From Pseudomonadota bacterium (lineage in GTDB: Bacteria > Pseudomonadota > Gammaproteobacteria > Steroidobacterales > Steroidobacteraceae): DNA of 64,000 nt. Made by a program: the position numbers and the translations under genes. Below the pieces are notes generated by a model. It worked only from the letters and a program-made list of their open reading frames with translations. It did no database searches and was not told the DNA's origin. The DNA is taken from the NCBI GenBank assembly GCA_018241525.1, contig JAFEDR010000009.1, forward strand, positions 434,001 to 498,000, in the 5' to 3' direction. Shown here one piece after another: positions 11,688-19,287 of this stretch (position 1 is the first letter of the stretch; each line of letters starts with the position of its first letter).

Positions 11688-13655
11688 ATGACGAGACAAG
11701 TCGCGCAACGCCCGGTCGATGCGACGCATACCGCGCACCGCGGCGCACCGGCGCAGAGCACCCTCGCCGGCCTCACGCTGGGCGCGGTCGGCATCGTGTT
11801 CGGCGGGATTGGCACCTCGCCCCTGTATGCGCTCGACATCCTGTTCCGCGGTCTCGCGCCGGGCGTCCCGGATCCCGGCACCGTCGTCGGCGGGCTCTCG
11901 CTCGTGGTCTGGACGCTGACCGTCCTGGTGGCCTTCAAGTACGCGCTGTTCGTGCTGCGGGCGGACAACGACGGCGAGGGCGGCCTGCTGGCCCTCTATG
12001 GGCTGCTGCACCGCTTCCGGCGCCGGTCGGTACTGCCGTTCCTGTGGGCGCTGATGCTGGGTGCGGGGTTGCTCTACGGCGACGGCATCATCACGCCGGC
12101 GATCAGCGTGCTCTCCGCGTTCGAGGGCCTCGGCGTTGTCGCACCGCCACTTACGACCTGGGCGTTGCCGGCCACGGTCGCCGTGCTCACCGTGGTCTTC
12201 GTCGCCCAGGCACGCGGCGTCAGTGGTCTTGGCCGGGTGTTCGGGCCGCTGCTCGCGACCTGGTTCGTCGTGATCGCTGCCCTCGGACTGCACGAGATCC
12301 TGCGGCATCCGGGCATCCTCGCGGCGCTTGACCCGCGCCACGGACTGCGCCTGCTCGGCTCGCGGGGCTGGTACGGCTCGCTGCTGACCCTCGGTGCGCT
12401 GATGCTGGTCGTCGCCGGCGGCGAAGCGCTGTACGCCGACCTCGGCCATTTCGGGCGGCGGCCGATCCGGGTCGGCTGGTTTGCTCTCGCCTACCCCGCG
12501 CTGCTGCTGAACTACCTCGGCCAGGGCGCGTACCTCCTCGGCGGCTCGCCGGCCTCTGCCGGCAAGCTGTTCTTCAGCCTCGCACCGCCGGGGCTGATGT
12601 TGCCGCTGGTAGGGCTCGCAGTCGTTGCGGCGTCGATCGCCTCGCAGTCGCTGATCGCTGGGACGTTCTCGCTGGCGACGCAGGCCACCGCGCTCGGCCT
12701 GTTCCCGCGACTCGCGACGCGGCATACGCACGACGCGCACGCCGGCCAGGTGTACGTGCCGTTCGTGAACTGGGCGCTCTATGCCGGCAGTCTCGCGCTC
12801 GTGCTCGGCTTCGGCTCAAGTGCCGCGCTCGGCTCCGCGTACGGCATCGCGGTCGCCGGCGTGATGACGGTAACGACGCTCGCGATGATCGCCGTCGCGC
12901 GCTACTGCTGGTCGTGGCGCTGGCTGCCGACCCTGCTCCTGTGGGGCGCGCTGCTCGCGCTCAACGGCGCGTTTCTGGCGGCGAGCATGCTGAAGATCCG
13001 CGATGGAGGTTTCGTGCCGGTCTCGATCGGGCTGCTGGTGTTCGCGGTGATGGCGACCTGGCGCTGGGGACGGAAGGCGACGTTCGCCGCCTATTCGGCC
13101 AAGGAAACGATGACGGTGGCGGAACTCGTGCAGCGCCATCGCGAGTCGCGGCACCTGCTCGAGCGCACCGCGGTCCTGATGTCGCCGAAGCCGGTGCGAC
13201 GCGACGGCGATCGAACGCCGGCGCTGCTGCAGCTGCTGTGGGACCGCTACGGCGTGCTGCCGCGCCACCTGATCTTCGTCGAGGTGAGTCATCGCAAGGT
13301 CCCGTACGTGCACGAGGGTCGCTATGCCGTGACGGTCTTCGCGCGCGATCGCGCCCGGGGCAGCATCCTCGGCGTCGAGCTCAGCTTCGGCTTCATGGAG
13401 GAACCGAACGTCGAGCGTGCGCTCGAGGGGATGGCGCGACACCGCGAGATCGATCTCGCCACCGACCATCGCCAGTGGATCGTGCACGTCTCGCACGAGA
13501 ACCTGCTGCCGGCGCGCGGCCTCGGGCCGATCGGCCGCCTGCGCTTGCGCCTGTTCCTGCTGCTACGACGGATCTCGCAGCCCGCGTACTACTTCTATGG
13601 CCTCGGCGACGAGGTGCAGCTGTCGGCGGAGGTGCTGCCGGTGCGGGTCCGCTGA
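11688..13655 (+). CDS. kup: Low-affinity potassium uptake protein Kup
   Basis: This 655-residue inner-membrane K+ transporter belongs to the KUP/HAK/KT family and should symport K+ with protons. The N-terminal signature is clear: LTLGAVGIVFGGIGTSPLYALD at about 29-50 includes the conserved GTSPLY. It is followed by about 12 hydrophobic segments, the motif GDGIITPAISVLSA, and a soluble C-terminal domain of about 180 residues (VPYVHEGRYAVTVF onward). The ATG at 11688 was picked because translation from the upstream open frame gives only low-complexity Arg-rich sequence. Length is close to E. coli Kup (622). The 206-bp upstream region is shared with the divergent cytochrome gene, so the promoters lie there, though I see no clear boxes. 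Confidence 0.95.
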   Translation: MTRQVAQRPVDATHTAHRGAPAQSTLAGLTLGAVGIVFGGIGTSPLYALDILFRGLAPGVPDPGTVVGGLSLVVWTLTVLVAFKYALFVLRADNDGEGGLLALYGLLHRFRRRSVLPFLWALMLGAGLLYGDGIITPAISVLSAFEGLGVVAPPLTTWALPATVAVLTVVFVAQARGVSGLGRVFGPLLATWFVVIAALGLHEILRHPGILAALDPRHGLRLLGSRGWYGSLLTLGALMLVVAGGEALYADLGHFGRRPIRVGWFALAYPALLLNYLGQGAYLLGGSPASAGKLFFSLAPPGLMLPLVGLAVVAASIASQSLIAGTFSLATQATALGLFPRLATRHTHDAHAGQVYVPFVNWALYAGSLALVLGFGSSAALGSAYGIAVAGVMTVTTLAMIAVARYCWSWRWLPTLLLWGALLALNGAFLAASMLKIRDGGFVPVSIGLLVFAVMATWRWGRKATFAAYSAKETMTVAELVQRHRESRHLLERTAVLMSPKPVRRDGDRTPALLQLLWDRYGVLPRHLIFVEVSHRKVPYVHEGRYAVTVFARDRARGSILGVELSFGFMEEPNVERALEGMARHREIDLATDHRQWIVHVSHENLLPARGLGPIGRLRLRLFLLLRRISQPAYYFYGLGDEVQLSAEVLPVRVR

Positions 13656-13665
13656 CGCGCGAGCG

Positions 13666-14106
13666 CTAACGACGCCACTCGCCGAGAGAGAACACCGCGA
13701 TCGAGGCGATCGCGAGCAGGATGGCGACGTAGTGATAGCCGGTGGCCGGCTCGCGCAGGTACAGGAAGCCCACGCCCACGGTGGTCGTCACGATGGCGAG
13801 CGCCGCATACAGCACGTACGGCGCCGTGCCAAAGCGCGCGTACAGCACGTTGAAGCCGAGGTAGGTCAGGAAGAGTCCGAGGCCGCTCAGCAGCGCGCCG
13901 CGCCACGGCAGGCGCGCGAACTCCGCCGTGCCGAGGCGCCCGGCGAGCGGCGCTGCGGCGAGCGAAAGCAGGCACGCGACCAGCGCGCTCGCGGCCACGT
14001 ACAGCAGGCCGTTGCCGGTGCCGGCGGACTGGCGCTGGCCTAGCGCGAAGAGCGCGTTGCCGACCGCGGCGAGCGCCGCAAGCCCGATCATCGAGAGCGC
14101 GTTCAT
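13666..14106 (-). CDS. Small EamA/DMT-type membrane protein
   Basis: This 146-residue hydrophobic protein has four to five predicted transmembrane segments (for example LSMIGLAALAAVGNALFALG, LLYVAASALVACLLSLAAA and HYVAILLAIASIAVFSLGE). Its C-terminal half, with FNVLYARFGTAPYVLYAALAIV and YLREPATGYHYVAI, resembles a single EamA repeat of the drug/metabolite transporter superfamily. A half-size protein would have to dimerise, as SMR proteins do. It converges with kup (10 bp between stops) and lies 23 bp downstream of the oxidoreductase gene on the same strand, so it is probably co-transcribed with it. Substrate unknown. Confidence 0.7.
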   Translation of the reverse strand: MNALSMIGLAALAAVGNALFALGQRQSAGTGNGLLYVAASALVACLLSLAAAPLAGRLGTAEFARLPWRGALLSGLGLFLTYLGFNVLYARFGTAPYVLYAALAIVTTTVGVGFLYLREPATGYHYVAILLAIASIAVFSLGEWRR

Positions 14107-14129
14107 CGAACCGGCCTCCGGCGCGACCG

Positions 14130-15116
14130 CTAGGCGTTGACGTCGACGACCACGCGGCCCCGAACCTGGCCGCGGACGATCTCGGCCGCGAGCCGCGGCA
14201 GGTCCGCGAGCCGCGCGGGCACCGTCATCGCGTCGAGCTTGTCGAGCGGCAGGTCGGTCGCGAGGCGGCGCCAGGCCTCGAGCCGGCGTGGCGCCGGGCA
14301 CATCACCGAGTCGATGCCCAGCAGGTTCACGCCGCGCAGGATGAACGGCATCACGGTGTGCTCGAGGCGCGCACCGCCCGCCAGGCCGACGGCGGCGACC
14401 GAGCCGCCGTAGCGCGTCTGCGCGAGCACGCGGGCGAGGGTATTGCCGCCGACCGAGTCGATCGCCGCGGCCCAGCGTTCGCTCTCGAGGGGCCGCTTGG
14501 CGGTCTCGGCAAAGGGCGCGCGGTCGAGGATCGTGGTCGCGCCGAGCTCGCGCAGGTACTCGTGTGTTTCGGCCCGGCCGGTCGAGGCGGCGACGTGATA
14601 GCCGAGCTTCGCGAGCACGGCGGTCGCGACCGACCCGACCCCGCCGGCCGCACCGGTGACCAGCACCTCGCCGGCGGACGGCGTCAGGCCCTGCGCCTCG
14701 AGTGCCTGGACCGCCAGCATCGCGGTGAAGCCCGCGGTGCCGATCGCCATGGCCCGGCGCGTCGTCAGGCCTGCCGGCAGGGGCACCAGCCAGTCGCCGT
14801 TGACGCGGGCGCGCTGGGCAGCGCCACCCCAATGCAGCTCGCCGACGCGCCAGCCCGTCAGCACGACCTGGTCGCCCGGCCGGAAGCGGGCGTGGCCGCT
14901 CGCGGCCACGGTGCCGGCGAAGTCGATGCCCGGTACGTGCGGCCAGCGCTTCACCAGTCCGCCGCCCGTGTTGATGACGAGCCCGTCCTTGTAATTGATG
15001 GTCGTGTACTCGACCGCGACGGTGACGTTGCCGTCCGGAAGGGCGGACTCTTCGAGGTCGCGAACCGACGGCGTGACCTTGCCGTCCGCCTCTTCGAGCA
15101 CCAGTGCCTTGAACAT
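14130..15116 (-). CDS. acuI: MDR-family NADPH:quinone reductase / acryloyl-CoA reductase (AcuI/YhdH type)
   Basis: This 328-residue medium-chain dehydrogenase lacks the catalytic zinc site. The N-terminus (MFKALVLEEADGKVTPSV) and LPDGNVTVAVEYTTINYKDGL are characteristic of YhdH/AcuI. The NADP Rossmann motif is VTGAAGGVGSVATAVLAKLGY at about 152-172, followed by GRAETHEYLRELGA. PGIDFAGTV and GVNLLGIDSVMCP are also hallmarks. AcuI reduces toxic acryloyl-CoA to propionyl-CoA with NADPH, which matters in DMSP or 3-hydroxypropionate metabolism. No other genes of those pathways are adjacent, so the physiological role here is open. An unsaturated acyl-CoA or quinone substrate is equally possible. 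Confidence 0.85.
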   Translation of the reverse strand: MFKALVLEEADGKVTPSVRDLEESALPDGNVTVAVEYTTINYKDGLVINTGGGLVKRWPHVPGIDFAGTVAASGHARFRPGDQVVLTGWRVGELHWGGAAQRARVNGDWLVPLPAGLTTRRAMAIGTAGFTAMLAVQALEAQGLTPSAGEVLVTGAAGGVGSVATAVLAKLGYHVAASTGRAETHEYLRELGATTILDRAPFAETAKRPLESERWAAAIDSVGGNTLARVLAQTRYGGSVAAVGLAGGARLEHTVMPFILRGVNLLGIDSVMCPAPRRLEAWRRLATDLPLDKLDAMTVPARLADLPRLAAEIVRGQVRGRVVVDVNA

Positions 15117-15224
15117 GCCGCAGCCCCGCGTTGCCGACGTCGGCCGACCCGACGCGTCATTATTGCCAGTTTGCAGGACCAATGATAGGAATGCGCGGCA
15201 CGGCCGCGGCGAGGACGCACGACG

Positions 15225-15407
15225 TTGGCGATCGACTACGACGGACTCGACACGCGGGAACTCTCTATCCGGATCGTCGCCGCGCTCGGGGCACGCGACG
15301 CGGACGAGGCCGCCGCCGCAGCGCTCGCCTATCGGCGCGACCTGCAGCGGCCGTTTCAGCAGGTGCAGCAGTCTCGCGCGACGGTGTCGGGACGACGCGA
15401 TGCCTGA
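15225..15407 (+). CDS. Possible small protein upstream of the DUF2182/DUF1326 pair
   Basis: This 60-codon frame starts with TTG and ends at a TGA that overlaps the ATG of the DUF2182 gene by 8 bp. The sequence (AIDYDGLDTRELSIRIVAALG, then a polar Arg/Gln tail) is acidic then basic and does not match a family I know. The tight overlap would suit translational coupling to the membrane protein. A GAGGA lies about 12 nt before the TTG, which is a little far. It may be a chance frame in GC-rich DNA. Confidence 0.35.
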   Translation: MAIDYDGLDTRELSIRIVAALGARDADEAAAAALAYRRDLQRPFQQVQQSRATVSGRRDA

Positions 15408-16173
15408 GGCTCGCGTGCTCGAGCGGGCGCTTGCCCGGCCGCGTCGGGCAATGGCCGGAGCACTGCTCCTGGTCACGGCGCTCGCCTGGTGGCAGCTGCA
15501 GGCGCTTGGCGCGCACGGCGCCGCGCACCTCGGCAGCCCCGCGGTGCATCTCGGCCGCAGCGCGTGGCACGGCGGCGACTGGCTGCGCACGCTCGCGATG
15601 TGGCTGCTGATGGTGCTCGCCATGATGCTGCCAACCGCCGCCCCCGCCGTCCTCGCCTTCGGCGATCTCGCGGCGCGGGCGGGTCCGCACGGCCATCGCC
15701 GTAGCCTCGCCTTCATCGCCGGCTACCTCGCCGCCTGGGCGACGTTCGGCGTACTCGCCACCGCAGCCCAGGGCGTTTTCGCGGCGCTCGTGCTTCGCTC
15801 CCCGCCAGCGCTCGGCCCGTCGCTGACCGGAGCGTTGCTGCTGGCCGCCGGGCTCTACCAGTTCTCCGCGGCGAAGCAAGCCTGCCTCGAGAAGTGCCGC
15901 AGCCCGATGGCGTTCTTCCTCGCGCACTGGCGCGAGGGAGCGTCGGGCGCGGCAGCGCTGGGCCTCCGGCACGGCGCCTACTGCGTTGGCTGCTGCTGGC
16001 TGCTGATGGCGCTGATGCTGCCGTCCGGAGCCATGACGCCCGCCGTGACCGCGCTGCTCGGCACACTGATGCTCGCCGAGAAGGTCGTGCCCGGCGGGCA
16101 GCGGGTGGCGCATGCCGCCGGCGCCCTGCTCGGCGGGCTTGGCGCCACCCTCATCACCGTCACCTGGATCTAG
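15400..16173 (+). CDS. DUF2182 integral membrane protein (predicted metal-binding, COG5486 type)
   Basis: This 257-residue protein has six to seven transmembrane segments. Family features are the MLLMVLAMMLPTAAP-like segment (WLLMVLAMMLPTAAPAVLAF at about 68-87), the CLEKCRSPMAFF loop at about 165 and the cysteine-containing helix GAYCVGCCWLLMALML at about 191. The Cys and Met residues facing the membrane are why the family is annotated as metal-binding. The ATG at 15400 overlaps the small upstream frame. A DUF1326 gene follows 10 bp later, and this pairing is common in proteobacteria and actinobacteria. The biochemical function is unknown. A copper- or other metal-linked role is inferred only from the Cys/Met motifs. 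Confidence 0.85.
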   Translation: MPEARVLERALARPRRAMAGALLLVTALAWWQLQALGAHGAAHLGSPAVHLGRSAWHGGDWLRTLAMWLLMVLAMMLPTAAPAVLAFGDLAARAGPHGHRRSLAFIAGYLAAWATFGVLATAAQGVFAALVLRSPPALGPSLTGALLLAAGLYQFSAAKQACLEKCRSPMAFFLAHWREGASGAAALGLRHGAYCVGCCWLLMALMLPSGAMTPAVTALLGTLMLAEKVVPGGQRVAHAAGALLGGLGATLITVTWI

Positions 16174-16183
16174 GGGACTGCCC

Positions 16184-16795
16184 ATGTCGAGCGACTGGAA
16201 CCTGCAGGGCGAACTCATCCTCAACTGCAACTGCGACGTGTTCTGTCCGTGCGTCGTCTCGCTGGGCCGGCACGCGCCGACCCAGGGCTACTGCCACGGC
16301 TGGGCCGGCGTCGAGATCCGCGCCGGCCGGCACGGCGCGACCGACCTCAGCGGGCTCAACGTCGGCCTGCTGCTCGACATTCCGGGCAAGATGGCCAACG
16401 GCAACTGGACCACGGCACTCTATGTCGACGAACGGGCCTCGCCCGCGGCCACCGAGGCGCTGACCTCGATCTTCTCCGGCGCCGCGGGCGGCACGACCGG
16501 CCTCTTCAAGCTGCTCGTCAGCACCTTCCTCGGCGTCAAGCGCGCCCCGATCCGCTTCGAGCGCGATGGCAAGGTCCGCCGCTTCACCATCGACAAGGTC
16601 CTGAACGGCGCGATCGAGCCGATCGCCGGCCAGCGTGCCGGCGAGGACGTCGTGATCACGAACACCGAGTACTGGATGGGGCCGGACGTAACGGTATCCC
16701 GCAGTCTCAAGAGCAAGCTGCGCGATTTCGGCCGGGTCTGGGACCTGTCCGGGCGCAGCGCCGAGATCGTGGCGATCGACTGGCGCGGGCCGTAA
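16184..16795 (+). CDS. DUF1326 Cys-rich soluble protein, partner of DUF2182
   Basis: This 203-residue protein has no signal peptide, so it is probably cytoplasmic. Near its start it carries the DUF1326 hallmark ILNCNCDVFCPCVVSLG (about residues 8-24), with four closely spaced cysteines suited to binding a metal. Later conserved pieces are GYCHGWAGVEI, GLLLDIPGKMANGNWTTALYVD and TEALTSIFSGAAGG. The ATG at 16184 follows the membrane protein by 10 bp. The pair is very likely co-translated and works together. No enzyme activity is known for the family, and I infer metal or redox handling only. Confidence 0.85.
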   Translation: MSSDWNLQGELILNCNCDVFCPCVVSLGRHAPTQGYCHGWAGVEIRAGRHGATDLSGLNVGLLLDIPGKMANGNWTTALYVDERASPAATEALTSIFSGAAGGTTGLFKLLVSTFLGVKRAPIRFERDGKVRRFTIDKVLNGAIEPIAGQRAGEDVVITNTEYWMGPDVTVSRSLKSKLRDFGRVWDLSGRSAEIVAIDWRGP

Positions 16796-16819
16796 GCCGG
16801 CGCGGCACGGGGAGCAACC

Positions 16820-17587
16820 ATGGCAGCCGATGGCGTCGAATTTCACCTGCCGGGCCGGCGCGCGCTCGTGACGGGCAGCGCTTCCGGGATCGGGTTGGCG
16901 ACTGCCGCGCGACTCGCCCGCGCGGGAGCGCGTGTCGCCATGAACGACCTGCCGGGCGAGCGCCTCGAACAGGCGGTGGCGCGCCTGCGCGCGTCGGGCC
17001 TTGACGTCGTGCCCGCGGCAGGTGATCTCGCGACGGCCGCGGTTTCGCGCGCCGTCGCCGCCTCGGTGGCCGAGACGCTCGGCGGCCTCGACTTCCTCGT
17101 GAACAACGCCGGCGCCCCGCTGACGCGTGCGCCGATCCCGGCCGCAGACCTCGACGCGCTGAGCGACGACTTCTGGGACCGGATCCTTCGCATCAATCTG
17201 CTGAGTGCCTTCTGGCTGAGCCAGGCGCTGGCGCCGGTGCTGCGCCAGGCGCGGGGCGCGATCGTGAACACGGTGTCGATCTCCGCCTTCGGCGGCGGCG
17301 GCAGCAGCGCGGCCTACGCGACCGCGAAGGCCGGCCTCGCGGGCCTCACCCGCGAACTCGCGCGCGGACTCGCTCCGGAGGTCCGCGTCAACGGCATCGC
17401 GCCCGGCTACGTGCGCTCAGGGTGGGAGTGCTCGTTCGGCGACATCGACGCGCGGGCACGCGAGGAAGTGCCGCTCGGCCGGGTCGGCGAGCCCGAGGAC
17501 TATGCCGAGGTGATTGCCTACCTGTGCGCCGGCGGCGGCTACATCACCGGCGAGGTGATCCCCGTCACCGGCGGCCGCCGGATCTGA
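16820..17587 (+). CDS. Short-chain dehydrogenase/reductase (classical SDR)
   Basis: This 255-residue NAD(P)-dependent oxidoreductase has the cofactor motif TGSASGIG at about 18-25, NNAG at about 95-98, and the catalytic Tyr166/Lys170 pair in AAYATAKAG. It ends with the usual GEVIPVTGG before the terminus. A GGGAG ribosome site lies 7 nt before the ATG. The Asp after beta-2 (MNDLPGERL) suggests a preference for NAD over NADP. It follows the DUF1326 gene by 24 bp and may be read from the same transcript, but no functional link is evident. The substrate is unknown. Confidence 0.9.
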   Translation: MAADGVEFHLPGRRALVTGSASGIGLATAARLARAGARVAMNDLPGERLEQAVARLRASGLDVVPAAGDLATAAVSRAVAASVAETLGGLDFLVNNAGAPLTRAPIPAADLDALSDDFWDRILRINLLSAFWLSQALAPVLRQARGAIVNTVSISAFGGGGSSAAYATAKAGLAGLTRELARGLAPEVRVNGIAPGYVRSGWECSFGDIDARAREEVPLGRVGEPEDYAEVIAYLCAGGGYITGEVIPVTGGRRI

Positions 17588-17732
17588 GCGATCCGGCGGC
17601 GATGGCGCGCCGGGCGCTCGCCCCGCATACTGGGGTGCGCGCGCCCTTCCGGCCCCGGCCTTCCGGGCATCGGCCCGGGTCCGGAACTTCGCGCGGCCCG
17701 CGCCGGTCCACCCGATCCTGGAGTTGCCACGG

Positions 17733-19280
17733 ATGCCCGAGATGAACCCCCTGTCGCGTCGCGCGTTCCTCCTGGGCGCGTCCGCCCTCACGCTCGGGAC
17801 CGCGCGCGCCGCGACCGAGCCTCCTTCCCCGGGATCGCTGGCCCCCATGCCCGACCGCAACGCGTCGCTGCTCGAACTGACCGCCACCCAGGCGATCCGC
17901 CAGCTCGCGCACGGCGACATCACCGCCGAGCGCTATGCGCAGGCACTGCTCGCGCGCTGCGCCGCGCGACGCGACCTGAACGCGTTCATCACGCTCGAGC
18001 CGGAGCGCGTGCTCGAGGCGGCGCGCGCGGCAGACCGGCACCGGGCCAGCGGCGCGACGCTCGGGCCGATGCACGGGCTGCCGATCCCGGTGAAGGACAG
18101 CGTCAACACCCGCGACTACCCGACCACCGGCGGCACGCCGGCGCTGCGCGAGTTCCGGCCGAAGGACGACGCCCCGATCGTCGCGGCGCTCCGCGGCGCC
18201 GGTGCCATCGTGCTCGGCAAGACCAACCTGCACGAACTCTCCTACGGCTGGACCAGCAATAACCTGGCTTTCGGCGCGGTGCACAATCCCTATGACGTGG
18301 CGCGCATCCCGGGCGGCAGCAGCGGCGGCACTGCGGCGGCCGTGGCCGCGCGCATGGCACCGCTCGGCGTTGCCGAGGACACCGAGGGATCGATCCGCGT
18401 GCCGGCGGCGCTGTGCGGCATCGCCGGCTTCCGCCCGACCACGGGCCGCTATCCGACGCACGGAGCGGTGCCGATCAGCCCGTTGTTCGACCAGGTCGGC
18501 CCGCACGCGCGCAGCGTCGCCGACCTCGCGCTGTTCGACCAGGTCGCGGCCGCCGATCCGCGGCCGATCGGGCCGCGCTCGCTGCGCGGCGTGCGGCTCG
18601 CGGTTGCCCGCGACTACTTCTTCACCGGGCTCGACACCGAAGTCGAGCGCCTGTGCGATGCCGCGATCGAGAAGTTGCGCGCCGCCGGTGCCGAGATCGT
18701 CAATGCGCCGCTGCCCGACCTCGAGTCGCTGATCGACCTGATCACCGACCAGGTCCAGAACCACGACGTGCGGGTCGACCTGCCGAAATACCTCGCCGAG
18801 TACCACGCCGGCGTGACCTTCGACGAGGTCGTCGCGCGCGCGAGCAGCGACATCCGCGCGACCTTTGGCCGCTACGTGCTGGCCGGGGCGCCGGAGGCGG
18901 TGTCCGACGAGGTCTACCGCGCCGCGGTCGACGTGCACCTGCCGCGCCTGCGAAAGCTCTATCAAGACTACTTCGCACGAACCGGTGCCAGCGCAATCGT
19001 GTTCCCGGCGACGATGATCGCCGCGCCGCACATCGGCGAGGAGCGCACGGTGCAAATTCGCGGCGAGGCGGTCGCCTTCGATCTGGCGATCTCGCGGAAT
19101 ATCGCCCCGGGGAGTACGGCCGGGCTTCCGGGGCTGGTGCTGCCTGCCGGACTCGCCGCCGGCGGCCTGCCGGTCGCGATCGAGCTCGACGGCCCGGCCG
19201 GCAGCGATCGCGAGCTGCTCGCGCTGGGTCTCGCCGTCGAGGCGGCGCTCGGGCCGTTCCCGGCGCCGCGCGCCCGCTGA
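17733..19280 (+). CDS. Tat-exported amidase (amidase signature family)
   Basis: This 515-residue serine amidase has the Lys-cisSer-Ser triad visible: Lys121 (PIPVKDSVN), Ser196 (GGSSGGT) and Ser220 (EDTEGSIRVPA). The spacings of 75 and 24 residues equal those of fatty acid amide hydrolase. The usual Gly of DTGGSIR is Glu here. The N-terminus (LSRRAFLLGASALTLG) is a twin-arginine signal, so the enzyme is probably periplasmic. ATGs at 17733 and 17742 are both possible; GGAG before the first favours it. It would hydrolyse an amide to acid and amine or ammonia. The convergent FAD/GcvT gene ends 7 bp away. Substrate not predictable. Confidence 0.9.
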   Translation: MPEMNPLSRRAFLLGASALTLGTARAATEPPSPGSLAPMPDRNASLLELTATQAIRQLAHGDITAERYAQALLARCAARRDLNAFITLEPERVLEAARAADRHRASGATLGPMHGLPIPVKDSVNTRDYPTTGGTPALREFRPKDDAPIVAALRGAGAIVLGKTNLHELSYGWTSNNLAFGAVHNPYDVARIPGGSSGGTAAAVAARMAPLGVAEDTEGSIRVPAALCGIAGFRPTTGRYPTHGAVPISPLFDQVGPHARSVADLALFDQVAAADPRPIGPRSLRGVRLAVARDYFFTGLDTEVERLCDAAIEKLRAAGAEIVNAPLPDLESLIDLITDQVQNHDVRVDLPKYLAEYHAGVTFDEVVARASSDIRATFGRYVLAGAPEAVSDEVYRAAVDVHLPRLRKLYQDYFARTGASAIVFPATMIAAPHIGEERTVQIRGEAVAFDLAISRNIAPGSTAGLPGLVLPAGLAAGGLPVAIELDGPAGSDRELLALGLAVEAALGPFPAPRAR

Positions 19281-19287
19281 TACTCGC

